From: Petrosia ficiformis
Lineage: Eukaryota; Porifera; Demospongiae; Haplosclerida; Petrosiidae
Length of the DNA stretch: 64,000 bases
NCBI GenBank assembly: GCA_947044365.1
Contig: OX345642.1
Coordinates: forward strand, 4,922,007-4,986,006
Direction: 5' to 3'
A program made the position numbers and the translations under genes. Within the stretch, counting starts at the first letter, position 1, and the number at the start of each line of letters is the position of its first letter. Below the pieces are notes generated by a model. That model saw nothing but the letters and a program-made list of their open reading frames with translations, was not told the DNA's origin and ran no database searches. This document shows, in pieces, positions 51,201-55,300 of this stretch.

Positions 51201-51542
51201 GGCAGAAAACAAGTTGGTGGTCAAGTAATTATCAGTGGGCAATAGTCAATTAAGTGGCTAAAAGTTGTCGGTCAATGGCCTCCGTCTAAAAACAAAACAC
51301 TGAATTCCTGCAGTTTGTTAGAGACATGAAAAATCTTTCAAGTGAAATCAAATTCATACTTCAACAGAGAATAAACCTACTATATATATATATACATTAC
51401 TATGCAGTCAAACTACTAGCTTAAAACTATGATGTAATTGCACATATATAATTACACATATATAATCAATATATACCTTATCTGGTTTTGTCTTCGCTTT
51501 CCCTTTAGCGATCCAACAGAGACAAGAAACGATTGTAGGCAT
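14947..51542 (-). CDS. PWP1: PWP1-like WD40 protein, split gene
   Basis: PWP1 proteins are nucleolar WD40 proteins needed for ribosome production. Exons found, in transcript order: 51542-51477, 43586-43531, 43475-43324, 42929-42847, 39260-39161, 38671-38561, 33061-32907, 31824-31742, 27379-27286, 25965-25904, 20589-20540, 20055-19999, 15369-15290, 15224-15183, 15060-14947. They total about 435 codons; the family is usually near 500. Phases agree from exon 1 through 25904 and from 20055 to the end. Between 25904 and 20589 the phase demands a missing exon of length 3n+2, and between 20540 and 20055 one of 3n+1. Both gaps fall where PWP1 has WD-repeat sequence. Introns range from about 55 bp to about 7.9 kb and carry nearly all the transposons of the region. 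Gene identity is secure; some exon borders are not. Confidence 0.88.
15937..16017. repeat. Direct repeat flanking the LINE remnant (left copy)
   Basis: About 75 bp, from a TATTTTTCACTTGTATTAC-like start to GGCTGGTTTTATCAGAGCC, recurs at 17240-17314 in the same orientation. Its end folds as a small hairpin (GGCT...AGCC). Confidence 0.75.
16040..17230 (-). pseudogene. LINE ORF2 C-terminal remnant
   Basis: The minus strand contains AYCKGCGSSIETQEHCLSVC, the CX2C...HX4C knuckle found near the end of many LINE polyproteins. Further on, in a shifted frame, it contains AYLIDVVILCDTGDN, resembling the terminal I-D-[VA]---D-N block of such proteins. Numerous stops and frameshifts and the hAT MITE at 16634-17011 break it. 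It lies in a PWP1 intron. Assignment to LINEs rests on motif order; the clade is unknown. Confidence 0.55.
16634..17011. mobile_element. hAT MITE with 8-bp target duplication
   Basis: Termini TAGGCCTGTGCGATAAT and (reverse complement of the right end) TAGGGCTGTGCGATAAT. ACCCAGAC lies on both sides (16626-16633 and 17012-17019), the 8-bp duplication typical of hAT insertions. The 378-bp interior is AT-rich, non-coding and full of ATTATCG-type inverted repeats. It sits inside the LINE remnant, so it is younger than that insertion. Confidence 0.93.
17240..17314. repeat. Direct repeat flanking the LINE remnant (right copy)
   Basis: Second copy of the 15937-16017 repeat, same orientation, ending GGCTGGTTTTATCAGAGCCGG. 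Confidence 0.75.
17518..17640. repeat. Imperfect palindrome
   Basis: TTAGATATCTGTCACAGGTTTC near 17519 is mirrored by GAAACCTGTGACAGGTATCTAA ending near 17636. The loop contains GAGGCGTAGCGAGGTGGTC, GC-richer than its surroundings. It is probably the end of a non-autonomous element. Confidence 0.75.
17771..18190 (+). CDS. Uncharacterised 139-residue ORF inside a PWP1 intron
   Basis: An intact frame from ATG to TGA, opposite in strand to the host gene. The protein (MEENIATNIAECLKKGILVS...) is hydrophilic, acidic at the start and basic/proline-containing near the end (TKRRSPHFAPPTT), with no signal peptide or membrane segment that I can see. I recognise no domain. A palindrome lies 130 bp upstream, so it may be a remnant transposon gene or an exon of one. 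Codon composition looks less repetitive than neighbouring intron DNA, the main reason for listing it. Confidence 0.3.
   Translation: MEENIATNIAECLKKGILVSPSLISDDFYDDLYLQASFIYETESRYSHDDEVAVKRYLYKTSIKVLSNSGLQNVNLQFKEVQLLGGNHLALILYHKQNNTEVNTKRRSPHFAPPTTSEQVLVVKESGVPAKTKKPEINC
19281..19695. mobile_element. hAT-type MITE with 8-bp target duplication
   Basis: Terminal inverted repeats TAGTGTTGTTTTAGTTA (left) and TAACTAAAACAACACTA (right). GTTATAAT flanks both sides (19273-19280, 19696-19703). The 415-bp interior is non-coding, rich in ACTAAAA/TTTTAGT. Confidence 0.92.
19999..20055 (-). CDS. PWP1: PWP1-like exon KSSDSPCFTIYAHTEAIT
   Basis: 57 bp after TTTGTTTAG encoding KSSDSPCFTIYAHTEAIT, matching the PWP1 segment before the DLSSQ repeat. 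Phase out is 1, completed by the next exon to give Asp. Confidence 0.82.
20540..20589 (-). CDS. PWP1: PWP1-like exon GEIEKVLWNH
   Basis: 50 bp after TTCACAG encoding (G)EIEKVLWNHLNSNLLL, matching the G-IE-V-W-H PWP1 segment. The donor is TTG|GTAAGT, phase 0. The exon that should follow (DG-V---D-R) was not located. Confidence 0.78.
20600..21458. other. PWP1 intron segment, no element recognised
   Basis: AT-rich DNA with short overlapping frames on both strands (20720-21213) that match no family I know. One PWP1 exon required by phase should lie somewhere between here and 25903. Confidence 0.4.
21463..22009. mobile_element. piggyBac-like MITE, degenerate copy
   Basis: Starts TTAA|CCCTAAGAGCACTGAGC (TTAA at 21459-21462) and shares its interior with the copies at 30335, 40184 and 45368, for example TTTCCAACGCTGG, GCTGCAGATATCTTGG and the AAATGTCACAAATATGTGACATCAGTG end. 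The right terminus is mutated. Confidence 0.75.
22036..23407 (-). pseudogene. hAT-like transposase (KIAA1586/DUF4371 type), broken
   Basis: Three adjoining minus-strand frames form one protein in order. The N-terminus (23407-23180) has a zinc-finger-like RMYCRLC ... DHVGRLDH. The middle (23152-22781) has GIMVDESTDISTNKSMIIYF, the DEST-D block of the RNase H-like core. The C-terminus (22725-22036) runs from GCHNGVGAQL through FDVRWLSFGYAVEAVL to LTSEVEGAICNLKMM. Stops separate the frames near 23165 and 22728, the latter between GFGSDGA and VMTGCHNG. No hAT C-terminal dimerisation motif follows. It lies in a PWP1 intron, same strand. Confidence 0.8.
23560..25140. other. PWP1 intron segment with short local repeats
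   Basis: ACTTAAAATTTATTAAAGAAACCAC and GATATAACTAAAACCACTGTG recur near 23870-23950 and 24140-24215. AAACTGGATAT..CCCGAGC and AAACTGGATATTATCCTGAGC near 23950 and 24028 form a second pair. No gene recognised. Confidence 0.5.
25145..25485. mobile_element. Foldback element, divergent copy F
   Basis: The left arm starts AACAAGAATAATAAAAAACC and carries AAAAAGCACAGGAACAAGCTTGG and TGGTACCTTGCTTTGG. The right arm mirrors these (CCAAAGCAAGGTACCA, TTGTTCCTGTGCTTTTTT). It has the same architecture as the five closer copies but a diverged sequence. Confidence 0.7.
25904..25965 (-). CDS. PWP1: PWP1-like exon 10
   Basis: 62 bp encoding VQTIQWHPSDPSLLVTGCYD and then G. VQ-[LI]-[QA]-HP----L--G-YD is the expected PWP1 continuation. 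The donor GG|GTAAGT leaves phase 2, but the next located exon needs phase 1, so one exon is missing here. Confidence 0.88.
27286..27379 (-). CDS. PWP1: PWP1-like exon 9
   Basis: 94 bp encoding SILASASADNTARIWDLSEL followed by KCLLSLQHPNK. LASASAD-T---WDL is a standard WD-repeat end and matches the PWP1 position. Both splice sites are canonical; it ends in phase 0. Confidence 0.92.
28081..28665 (+). pseudogene. RecQ-like helicase pseudogene with core deletion
   Basis: The N-terminal part reads NRNFGSARMLEAPIKIDDVF and then TTETVNNMDAKVV, followed by a broken KEQKDAI and VFMCLPTG, the start of the Walker A loop. It jumps straight to FKTMLKKEMTEL (motif IV side). After one frameshift come DMYTACTTSNVKDTILNSF, GFGMGVDWANAQHVIHWGPP and YIQETGHAGKDG. 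Motifs from Walker A lysine to motif III are missing. Motif VI has His and Lys where RecQ proteins normally have two Arg. It is a dead copy inside a PWP1 intron. A second fragment is at 44425. Confidence 0.8.
28755..28967. mobile_element. Foldback element copy A (right arm truncated)
   Basis: Left arm ACAAGAATAATAAAAAACAT ... GATGTAGGGATGTCAAAACC ... AAAGCATGCGAACAAGG ... CCCTACATAAGTAC. The centre is AGCAAAATACAAAGAGCTG. The right arm stops early after TTTGTTTAATTTTT. Confidence 0.85.
29130..29400. repeat. Foldback-tail repeat, reversed, first piece
   Basis: AGTCATGAGCTGAAATC..., TGTTTTTACCACTA and AGAGAACTG..GAGTGGCAAGATTCTT match, in reverse orientation, the tail that follows foldback copies B, D and E. 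A second, better copy is at 29950-30195. Confidence 0.65.
29407..29918. mobile_element. Terminal-inverted-repeat element, 512 bp
   Basis: The left end TTGGGGCAAGCCTGAGCGAG is mirrored by the right end CTCGATCAGGCTCGCCCCAA (about 18 of 20 bases). The interior is non-coding and GC-richer near 29780-29870. No clear target duplication. Confidence 0.75.
29950..30195. repeat. Foldback-tail repeat, reversed, second piece
   Basis: Begins AGAGAGTACGGTAGTACT and TGTAGGGATGGCA and ends GAGTGGCCAAACTGGCAAAATC, the exact reverse of the tail at 34270-34510. Confidence 0.8.
30335..30908. mobile_element. piggyBac-like MITE, complete copy
   Basis: TTAA at 30331-30334 and 30909-30912 flank termini CCCTTAGAAGACTGA and (reverse complement) CCCTTAGAGGACTGA. 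TTAA duplications with CCCT ends are characteristic of the piggyBac superfamily. The 574-bp interior has no transposase. The short frames near 30505-30855 recur in other copies at the DNA level only. It lies within a PWP1 intron. Confidence 0.92.
31742..31824 (-). CDS. PWP1: PWP1-like exon 8
   Basis: 83 bp after a pyrimidine-rich acceptor (CTTCTTTACTTAG). A serine-rich start leads to SHADAVMGLSWNQNVR, the H-[TA]-DAV-L-W-N motif of the next WD repeat. It ends in phase 2, which exon 9 completes. Confidence 0.88.
31900..32850. other. PWP1 intron 7, no element recognised
   Basis: AT-rich unique-looking DNA. A 94-residue frame at 31908-32192 has no recognisable motif and is probably chance. Confidence 0.4.
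32907..33061 (-). CDS. PWP1: PWP1-like exon 7
   Basis: It reads GNFIAVGSMLPIIEFWDIDL, then IDAPEPMFVLG and a basic stretch (TKKKNLKKSK). The order P-I-E-[VF]-WD-D-[IL]-D, then EP-F-LG, then a lysine-rich linker is specific to PWP1. The acceptor follows TTGCACAG and the donor is ATG|GTAAGC. Phase in 1, out 0. Confidence 0.92.
33379..33650. mobile_element. Foldback element copy B
   Basis: Near-complete palindrome. The arms carry AATAATAAAAAACATTTCC / TGTTTTTTATTATT, GATGTAGGGATGTC / GACATCCCTACATC, AAGCATGCGAACAA / TTGTTCGCATGCTTTT and GTTAGGTGGGACCCAAAATT / AATTTTGGGTCCCACCTAAC. The loop is only about 15 bp (TTATAAGATCTCTA). Confidence 0.92.
33651..34515. repeat. Foldback-associated tail, copy B
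   Basis: Shared with the sequence after copies D and E: TTCCATTGTTTTTTTT, AGATTACAGAAATACTGGTGT, ACAAGAAGTAGTGTCAGTCA, CTTCTTTCATAGTATCTGA, TTTTGCCAGTTTTGCCA, and an end at ATCCCTACATAGAGAGTACT followed by ACCGTACTCTCTGA. The last 22 bases form their own inverted repeat (AGAGAGTAC/GTACTCTCT). Confidence 0.85.
35162..35395. repeat. Tandem repeat, unit about 60-70 bp
   Basis: Three to four copies, with CCAGGATACTTAGTATTCC at 35162, 35232, 35302 and 35362, separated by CACTTGGGACT..CTGGGATGTCCTAGGTAT. Confidence 0.9.
36200..38397 (+). pseudogene. hAT (ZBED-type) transposase locus, broken, right terminus kept
   Basis: Plus-strand pieces in order: a BED-like remnant near 36545-36715 (SGNTSNMRLHLQSSHSKDF), PVDTVNDPGFCHMINVFEPR and IPPESKTIS (36850-36945), VLGEWKLPLQGIIAATTDNE (about 37180-37245), a shifted frame with ISEVAKMIGKCKRLVGYFNH, then QDVVTRWNSVYYM and a FVGVMKPLVDITEALGAQKF helix (to 37684). 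Several frameshifts break it. At 38381-38397 ACTATCGCACAGGCTTA closely matches the terminus of the MITE at 16634-17011, which is probably the element's right end. No left terminus found. It lies in PWP1 intron 6. Confidence 0.8.
38561..39260 (-). CDS. PWP1: PWP1-like exons 5-6
   Basis: Exon 5 (39260-39161) contains LTDNLLVVGKADEE and ends in phase 1 at CATG|GTTGGT. Exon 6 (38671-38561) contains EILINSYPLTLEWLDYDP, the conserved ILL-YPL-[VL]EWL signature leading into the first WD repeat. The two join as ...VHVFSESE.... The 488-bp intron 5 contains no recognised element. Confidence 0.88.
39397..39640. mobile_element. Foldback element copy C, interrupted
   Basis: Arms contain GACCCAAAATTAAACAAACC / GGTTTGTTTAATTTTGGGTCC and CCCTACATAAGTAC / GTACTTTATGTAGG around a GCTTTACAGCAGTGTAGG centre. 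The outer part of the right arm (TTCACGTGCTTTTTGGGTT ... CATCCCTACATCTTC) is displaced to about 39839-39890, so 39641-39835 looks like inserted DNA. Tail sequence follows to about 40120. Confidence 0.8.
40184..40639. mobile_element. piggyBac-like MITE copy
   Basis: Ends CCCTTAGAAGCCC and CCTCTAAGGG, with the interior colinear with 30335-30908 (for example GTGGTTTCAGAGACCCTGC, ACATGCAGTGGAGTCATTTTG). The flanking TTAA is eroded. It is inserted between foldback copies C and D. Confidence 0.85.
40682..40975. mobile_element. Foldback element copy D
   Basis: Palindrome with arms GGTTAGGTGGGACCCAAAATT / AATTTTGAGTCCCACCTAACC and AAAAGCATGCGCACAA / TTGTTCGCATGCTTTTT. The centre is ACAGCTCTTCGTATTTTGCT. 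Confidence 0.92.
40976..42012. repeat. Foldback-associated tail, copy D
   Basis: Colinear with 33651-34515, but the segment CTTCTTTCATAGTA..GATATCATC..AATGCGACTGGAAT occurs twice (about 41450-41580 and 41634-41770), a local tandem duplication. It ends CATCCCTACATAGAGAGTAT followed by a decayed inverted terminus. Confidence 0.82.
42847..43586 (-). CDS. PWP1: PWP1-like exons 2-4 (acidic N-terminal region)
   Basis: Exon 2 (43586-43531) encodes VQLEKDEIAALITSKEDN and continues the exon 1 helix. Exon 3 (43475-43324) is very acidic (EENDDEEENVENLYGLHNYE), as is typical before the WD domain. Exon 4 (42929-42847) reads SGLPSFAGLACYSTNEDDPY and then VTIKDE; DPYVT[IL]K is a PWP1 hallmark. The donor of exon 3 is chosen by phase (A|GTAGGG); the next possible donor would create a stop. 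Intron 2 is only 55 bp. Confidence 0.85.
44425..44640 (+). pseudogene. RecQ-like helicase N-terminal fragment
   Basis: From ATG 44425 it reads MEYSKELVEIFCRMAASSLS, one stop, then KVLSSFLAGNEIFTALPTGY followed by GKS, an intact Walker A motif, and breaks up soon after. It overlaps only the N-terminal side of the copy at 28081-28665. It is located in PWP1 intron 1. Confidence 0.75.
44838..45052. repeat. Short interspersed repeat, copy 1 (related copies at 54242 and 58273)
   Basis: CTGTGAATTACAAAAATTGTTA, AACGGAAAGGTTTAGCAAAAGCC, ATTTGAAGTCTGATAGTAGTA, then AACAGACCGACAAATAGATTAC and a GTAACC..GGGGTTAA end. 54290-54530 shares CTGTGAGTTATAAAAATTGTCATAACTTTAGAACC and AATTTGAAGTCTATCAGTACC. Confidence 0.65.
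45368..46030. mobile_element. piggyBac-like MITE copy with internal tandem duplication
   Basis: TTAA at 45364-45367, then CCCTTAGAGCATTGAGCATG. A block of about 115 bp from GCTATGCTGCCAATATCTCG to TTCCAAAGACCTT is repeated directly (about 45423-45633). The right end AAATGTCACAGATATTTGACATCAGTG matches the 21463 copy; the terminal CCC is lost. Confidence 0.8.
46040..47480. other. PWP1 intron 1 segment, no element recognised
   Basis: AT-rich DNA with several unremarkable short frames. It ends in (TA)n just before the long inverted-repeat element at 47483. Confidence 0.4.
47825..48570. repeat. Two direct copies of a palindromic block inside the long-TIR element
   Basis: The block starting ATCATAATGAG..TTCATA..CC and ending CTCTGAAACATGTTATATATAAC occurs at about 47821-48169 and 48240-48570, separated by (TA)n. 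Within each, ACATGTTTC...ATATAAACCTG is mirrored by CAGGTTTATATCA...GAAACATGT. Confidence 0.85.
48585..48915. mobile_element. Foldback element copy E
   Basis: Palindrome with arms AACCATGCGAACAAGGTTGG / CCAACCTTGTTCGCATGCT and TAACATACATGTACATGTAGG-to-CTATGTTAG. The centre AAGCAAAATACAAAGAGTTG is identical in layout to copy A. It is nested in the 47483-50138 element. Confidence 0.9.
48916..49795. repeat. Foldback-associated tail, copy E
   Basis: Colinear with 33651-34515, including TGCAGAAATACTGGTGTAAG, CAAATGCGCATGCGTAATTAA and the end CATCCCTACATAGAGAGTAC followed by TACTGTACTCTCT. Confidence 0.85.
50140..51470. other. PWP1 intron 1, start-proximal part
   Basis: (TA)n to about 50230, then AT-rich DNA without a recognised element. 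TTGTGTTTGCCTAC-like text near 50890 (reversed) resembles 47235-47260. Confidence 0.4.
51477..51542 (-). CDS. PWP1: PWP1-like exon 1
   Basis: 22 codons starting at ATG 51542-51540 and ending at AAG|GTATAT. The translation opens MPTIVSCLCWIAKGKAKTKP, matching the conserved PWP1 N-terminus (hydrophobic start, Cys, W[IV], then a basic stretch). It ends in phase 0. The start codon is 128 bp from the divergent MARCHF6 start. Confidence 0.85.
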
Positions 51543-51670
51543 CAGTGATCAGTGCAACACACGTGGACAGCTGGACGCACAGCTAAGCGCTTAAGCAGAG
51601 AGGAAATGGGTGTGGCATTTCATTTAGCTGAGCGTGACGTAACTGTGTCCATCCCATTTCATATACAAGA
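51543..51670. promoter_or_regulatory. Likely bidirectional promoter, PWP1 / MARCHF6
   Basis: Only 128 bp separate the divergent start codons. The segment is GC-richer than the flanking introns. It contains an E-box CACGTG (51560-51565) and a CRE-like TGACGTAA (51635-51642). No TATA box is evident. Transcription starts are inferred to lie within it. Confidence 0.7.
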
Positions 51671-51707
51671 ATGGAATCTGGTGATTCAGTTCTTCATGGA
51701 AGTGAAG
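51671..51707 (+). CDS. MARCHF6: MARCHF6 exon 1
   Basis: ATG at 51671, 12 codons plus one base, [12 protein letters not shown], donor G|GTAATT. No upstream in-frame ATG lies within the 128-bp intergenic segment at a plausible distance. The start puts the RING finger at residue 15, as in the family. Confidence 0.85.
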
Positions 51708-52276
51708 GTAATTCATCTTACATAAAATTATATTTTATTTCTTACGCCTTCCTATTTTATGTTGTAATGGACCGTTCCAGATAATAAAGGTACAACCCAT
51801 TGAGGAACGAATCCCCCTAGGACATTTTTTTAATTTAATAGAATGGCCTCAGTATCCAATGAGTGAGTATATAATATTTCTTTATTTGTATATTTGTCTA
51901 ACCGTTCAAAAAGCAATTAATAACCCTGGGTTATCAATATAATTATGATAATAGGCCCCTTGTTGGTAGGGATATTATCAGCATGTTAGCAAGCAAAGTT
52001 ACAACCTGCCACACCTATCGCGGCAAACTTTGCAATGTATTAAAACAGTGGACCACCCACCGGAAGTTACATGACAATTGTAAGTGTGTTACGTGAATGT
52101 TTGTAGGTGTGGCTTTGTCGCCAGATGCTGTGATTGTTCTTTTCAGTTGATCCATAATATGGACACACCAAAATTTTTACAAGTTAAAGATTAACAGCAA
52201 AAGACTCACAAAAGGAAGAAGGGTCTGAAGATAACAAAATATAAACATAGTTGTGTGGTTGAACTTTAATAATCAA

Positions 52277-52344
<68 letters not shown>

Positions 52345-55300
52345 ATATTGCACCTACATGAATGAATAAACTACAGACATATGTAGAGTATGTCGTATTG
52401 CTGGATCACATGATAGACCTTTGTTTCATCCATGTCTTTGTACGGGGAGCATAAGATATGTACATCAAGATTGGTATGTGTTTGTGGTGTTAAAGCTTCC
52501 AGTACATTGTACATGTACGTACTGTGATTCAGTGCATCACTTGTATATTAATTATATTAGTTGAAATTCAGTGCAGTGCAGTAACATGTGCTGAATACAT
52601 GTATTTTTTGTATAGGTACAACTATAATCATTTTAATAAAGTATAGTTTTTTTTCGTGTAATGTCAATGCATGTATATTTGGATATTTGTATATTTGTTA
52701 TTCTTCAACAGTTTGATGCAGTGGTTGTCACACAGTGGTAAAGAGTGAGTTTCAATATTATCACACACAATTCTATCTATTCAGTGTGAACAAATCAAGC
52801 ATGTATTGAATAATTTACATGTCCCCATTACAATTTAGAGCATAACACCTCCACTCATGCAATATAAATATATATATACTATGTATTTATAATGATTATT
52901 ATAAATTGTAATGATACATATGTTATTATTTTATTTATACATTGATAATTTGTTCACTGCAGATATTGTGAGCTCTGTCATCACAAATTTCAATTTGCAT
53001 CAGGTATGAAATATTTATATATAGCATGTACGTAGATCTGAAGAAAAGGTTTTTGTAGATCCATTTTTCCCCCTAAAGTAGTCAATATGTCACAAACATT
53101 GCACACTTAGACTTATGGTAAGAAATTATGTTTTGGCCAATTTTACTCTGGAAATGTTTTTCTACTAATTTCACACAAACTATATTACCTATATACATAA
53201 TTATACAAAATGCACTTTCTATATGCTTCTTTGGACTAAATTAACGAGTGATGTTGGAGTTTGATTCCACACTTTGTTCAGTAGTTCCTGTATGGACTCG
53301 AAACACGCAACACAAATATCCTTTTACTAGTGCTATAAATGTATATACCCTGCTACATGTAGTTGTTTGTTGTTTAATTAACACAGAATGACTTTGTTAA
53401 AAAAAAGGCAACCATGGCAGCAAGGGTTCTGCATAGCATGCAGTGTTTAGTCCTTCATCGATGTTTGTAGTATGAATTTTACCTTGGGGTTTTTATTTTT
53501 CTCCATTTAGTGTATCGTCATGACATGCCTCGATGGTTGAGACTTGGTGATGTATATCAGAGTGTTATGCAGGGATTCTCTAAGAAAGTACTTCGATGGT
53601 TTCACCTTGGTTTTGTTTTCTTCATGTGGTTGTTCATTGTACCAGTATGTGCATGTAAGCTGTTAAATATTTGCATAACATAACGAGCGCCGTCGGGACG
53701 GGACCCTCGCCTACGTGGTTAAGTAGTAACGTGTGATGTATGAAGTTTAAACTTTAAACGTAAATAATTGTAAGTAATTGTAAATAATTATGTTTATCGA
53801 AAGTAGATGTGATAATATTGTATAATGTGTACATCATAATAGATATTATGTTGCTATTAAAGTTATATATTAGAGCTGAGGTTCTTGATATCTATGTGTA
53901 ATACACACAGAAGAATAGAAGTAATGAAAAAAACTAATATATATATATATATATATCTTACATCTTATTCTCTGTTTTCCTTCGAAGACGTTCTCAAGTC
54001 TACCTCCAACGTGTGAAAACGTATTGAATCACCTGGATCACGTGTTTAGTACATGACGCTGCATGGACGTACGTACGTACGTACGTCATACCTGTAGGTG
54101 GAGCGGCCACTGGAGCCGGAGCTAGGTAGCTCTCTACTATCAATGGTGATGTAGTAGCAACCATAACATCGATTGTTTTGGGTTTGAAGCGTTTCTTGGC
54201 TAGCGACAGCCATGCAAGAGGACCACTTGTGTTTCGTGTGTCCATATTTTCTCTCGTTATTGCCCTCGTTTCATCTTAAAGTGGTGAAACAATAACTGTG
54301 AGTTATAAAAATTGTCATAACTTTAGAACCAAAAGGTTTAAGAAGAATTCCTACGTTATTTTTTTTCCTTGTATAATTTGAAGTCTATCAGTACCCCTTT
54401 TGAAATGTCAATGTTTTTATTTTTCAAGAAAAATTGCTAACAGCCTAACACACAGACACACAGAAACACAGACACACAGACAAAACGATTACCGTACCCT
54501 TCCGCCTACGCTACGCGGCGAGGGTAATAATTAATCAATTATAGATATACTATACAGTATACATTGAAGTCAAGGCCTTTAAAAGCCTATTATTAAATTA
54601 AATCAGAAGTATATCCTTGTTATTAGCACAGATCAGATTTATGGTTTCATTCCCATATGAGATTAGTAGGTACATATGTATATCCTTTTATCTTTAGATC
54701 GGATCTATAGGTGTTTGTTATTTGGATCTATATGGTCTTTGCTAACATTGCCAGTGGACATCTTTTCTTTGTGAGTCACCCTCAATGCACATGCATGTAC
54801 AATGCACAACATGATGTATAGTATATGATAGCAATACAATTTTCATTCTATGGGAAACTGTCTTCTGAAGTAAAGTTATGAAGTCATGAAGCAACCTCCA
54901 AAATAATTGTTGTATGACTTATGAAAGCACAATATAATTTATATACAAATTATACATGTAGGTTAAATGATAACTCTCCATTATTCTGTACTTTTCGCTA
55001 CTACTCAATAAATCTTTCTTTACAACATTTCTTTGCTAGTTCTGTCTGTTTTCTTTCATTCACCCTTCTTTACTTTCTCATTACTTTGTCTTCGGTGCAC
55101 TGTATGTAGCTTTATCATTTAATGTGTCTTTCTTAAATTTAAAGAAAAGTCATGCTTTTATAGATCTACATGTACATGTACATGTAGTTTCCCCCAAAAG
55201 TGTCAAAACATTTACAAACATTGCATGCTTAGACTTGCTCATGTAGTAAGAAATTGAAATGTTTTGACCAATAATGCTTTCTATTATATTGTTTGAACTG

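Noticed and set aside
54000..54245. 81-residue minus-strand ORF
   Set aside because: No recognised domain, it includes the (CGTA)n run, and it is antisense within a MARCHF6 intron next to repeat DNA.
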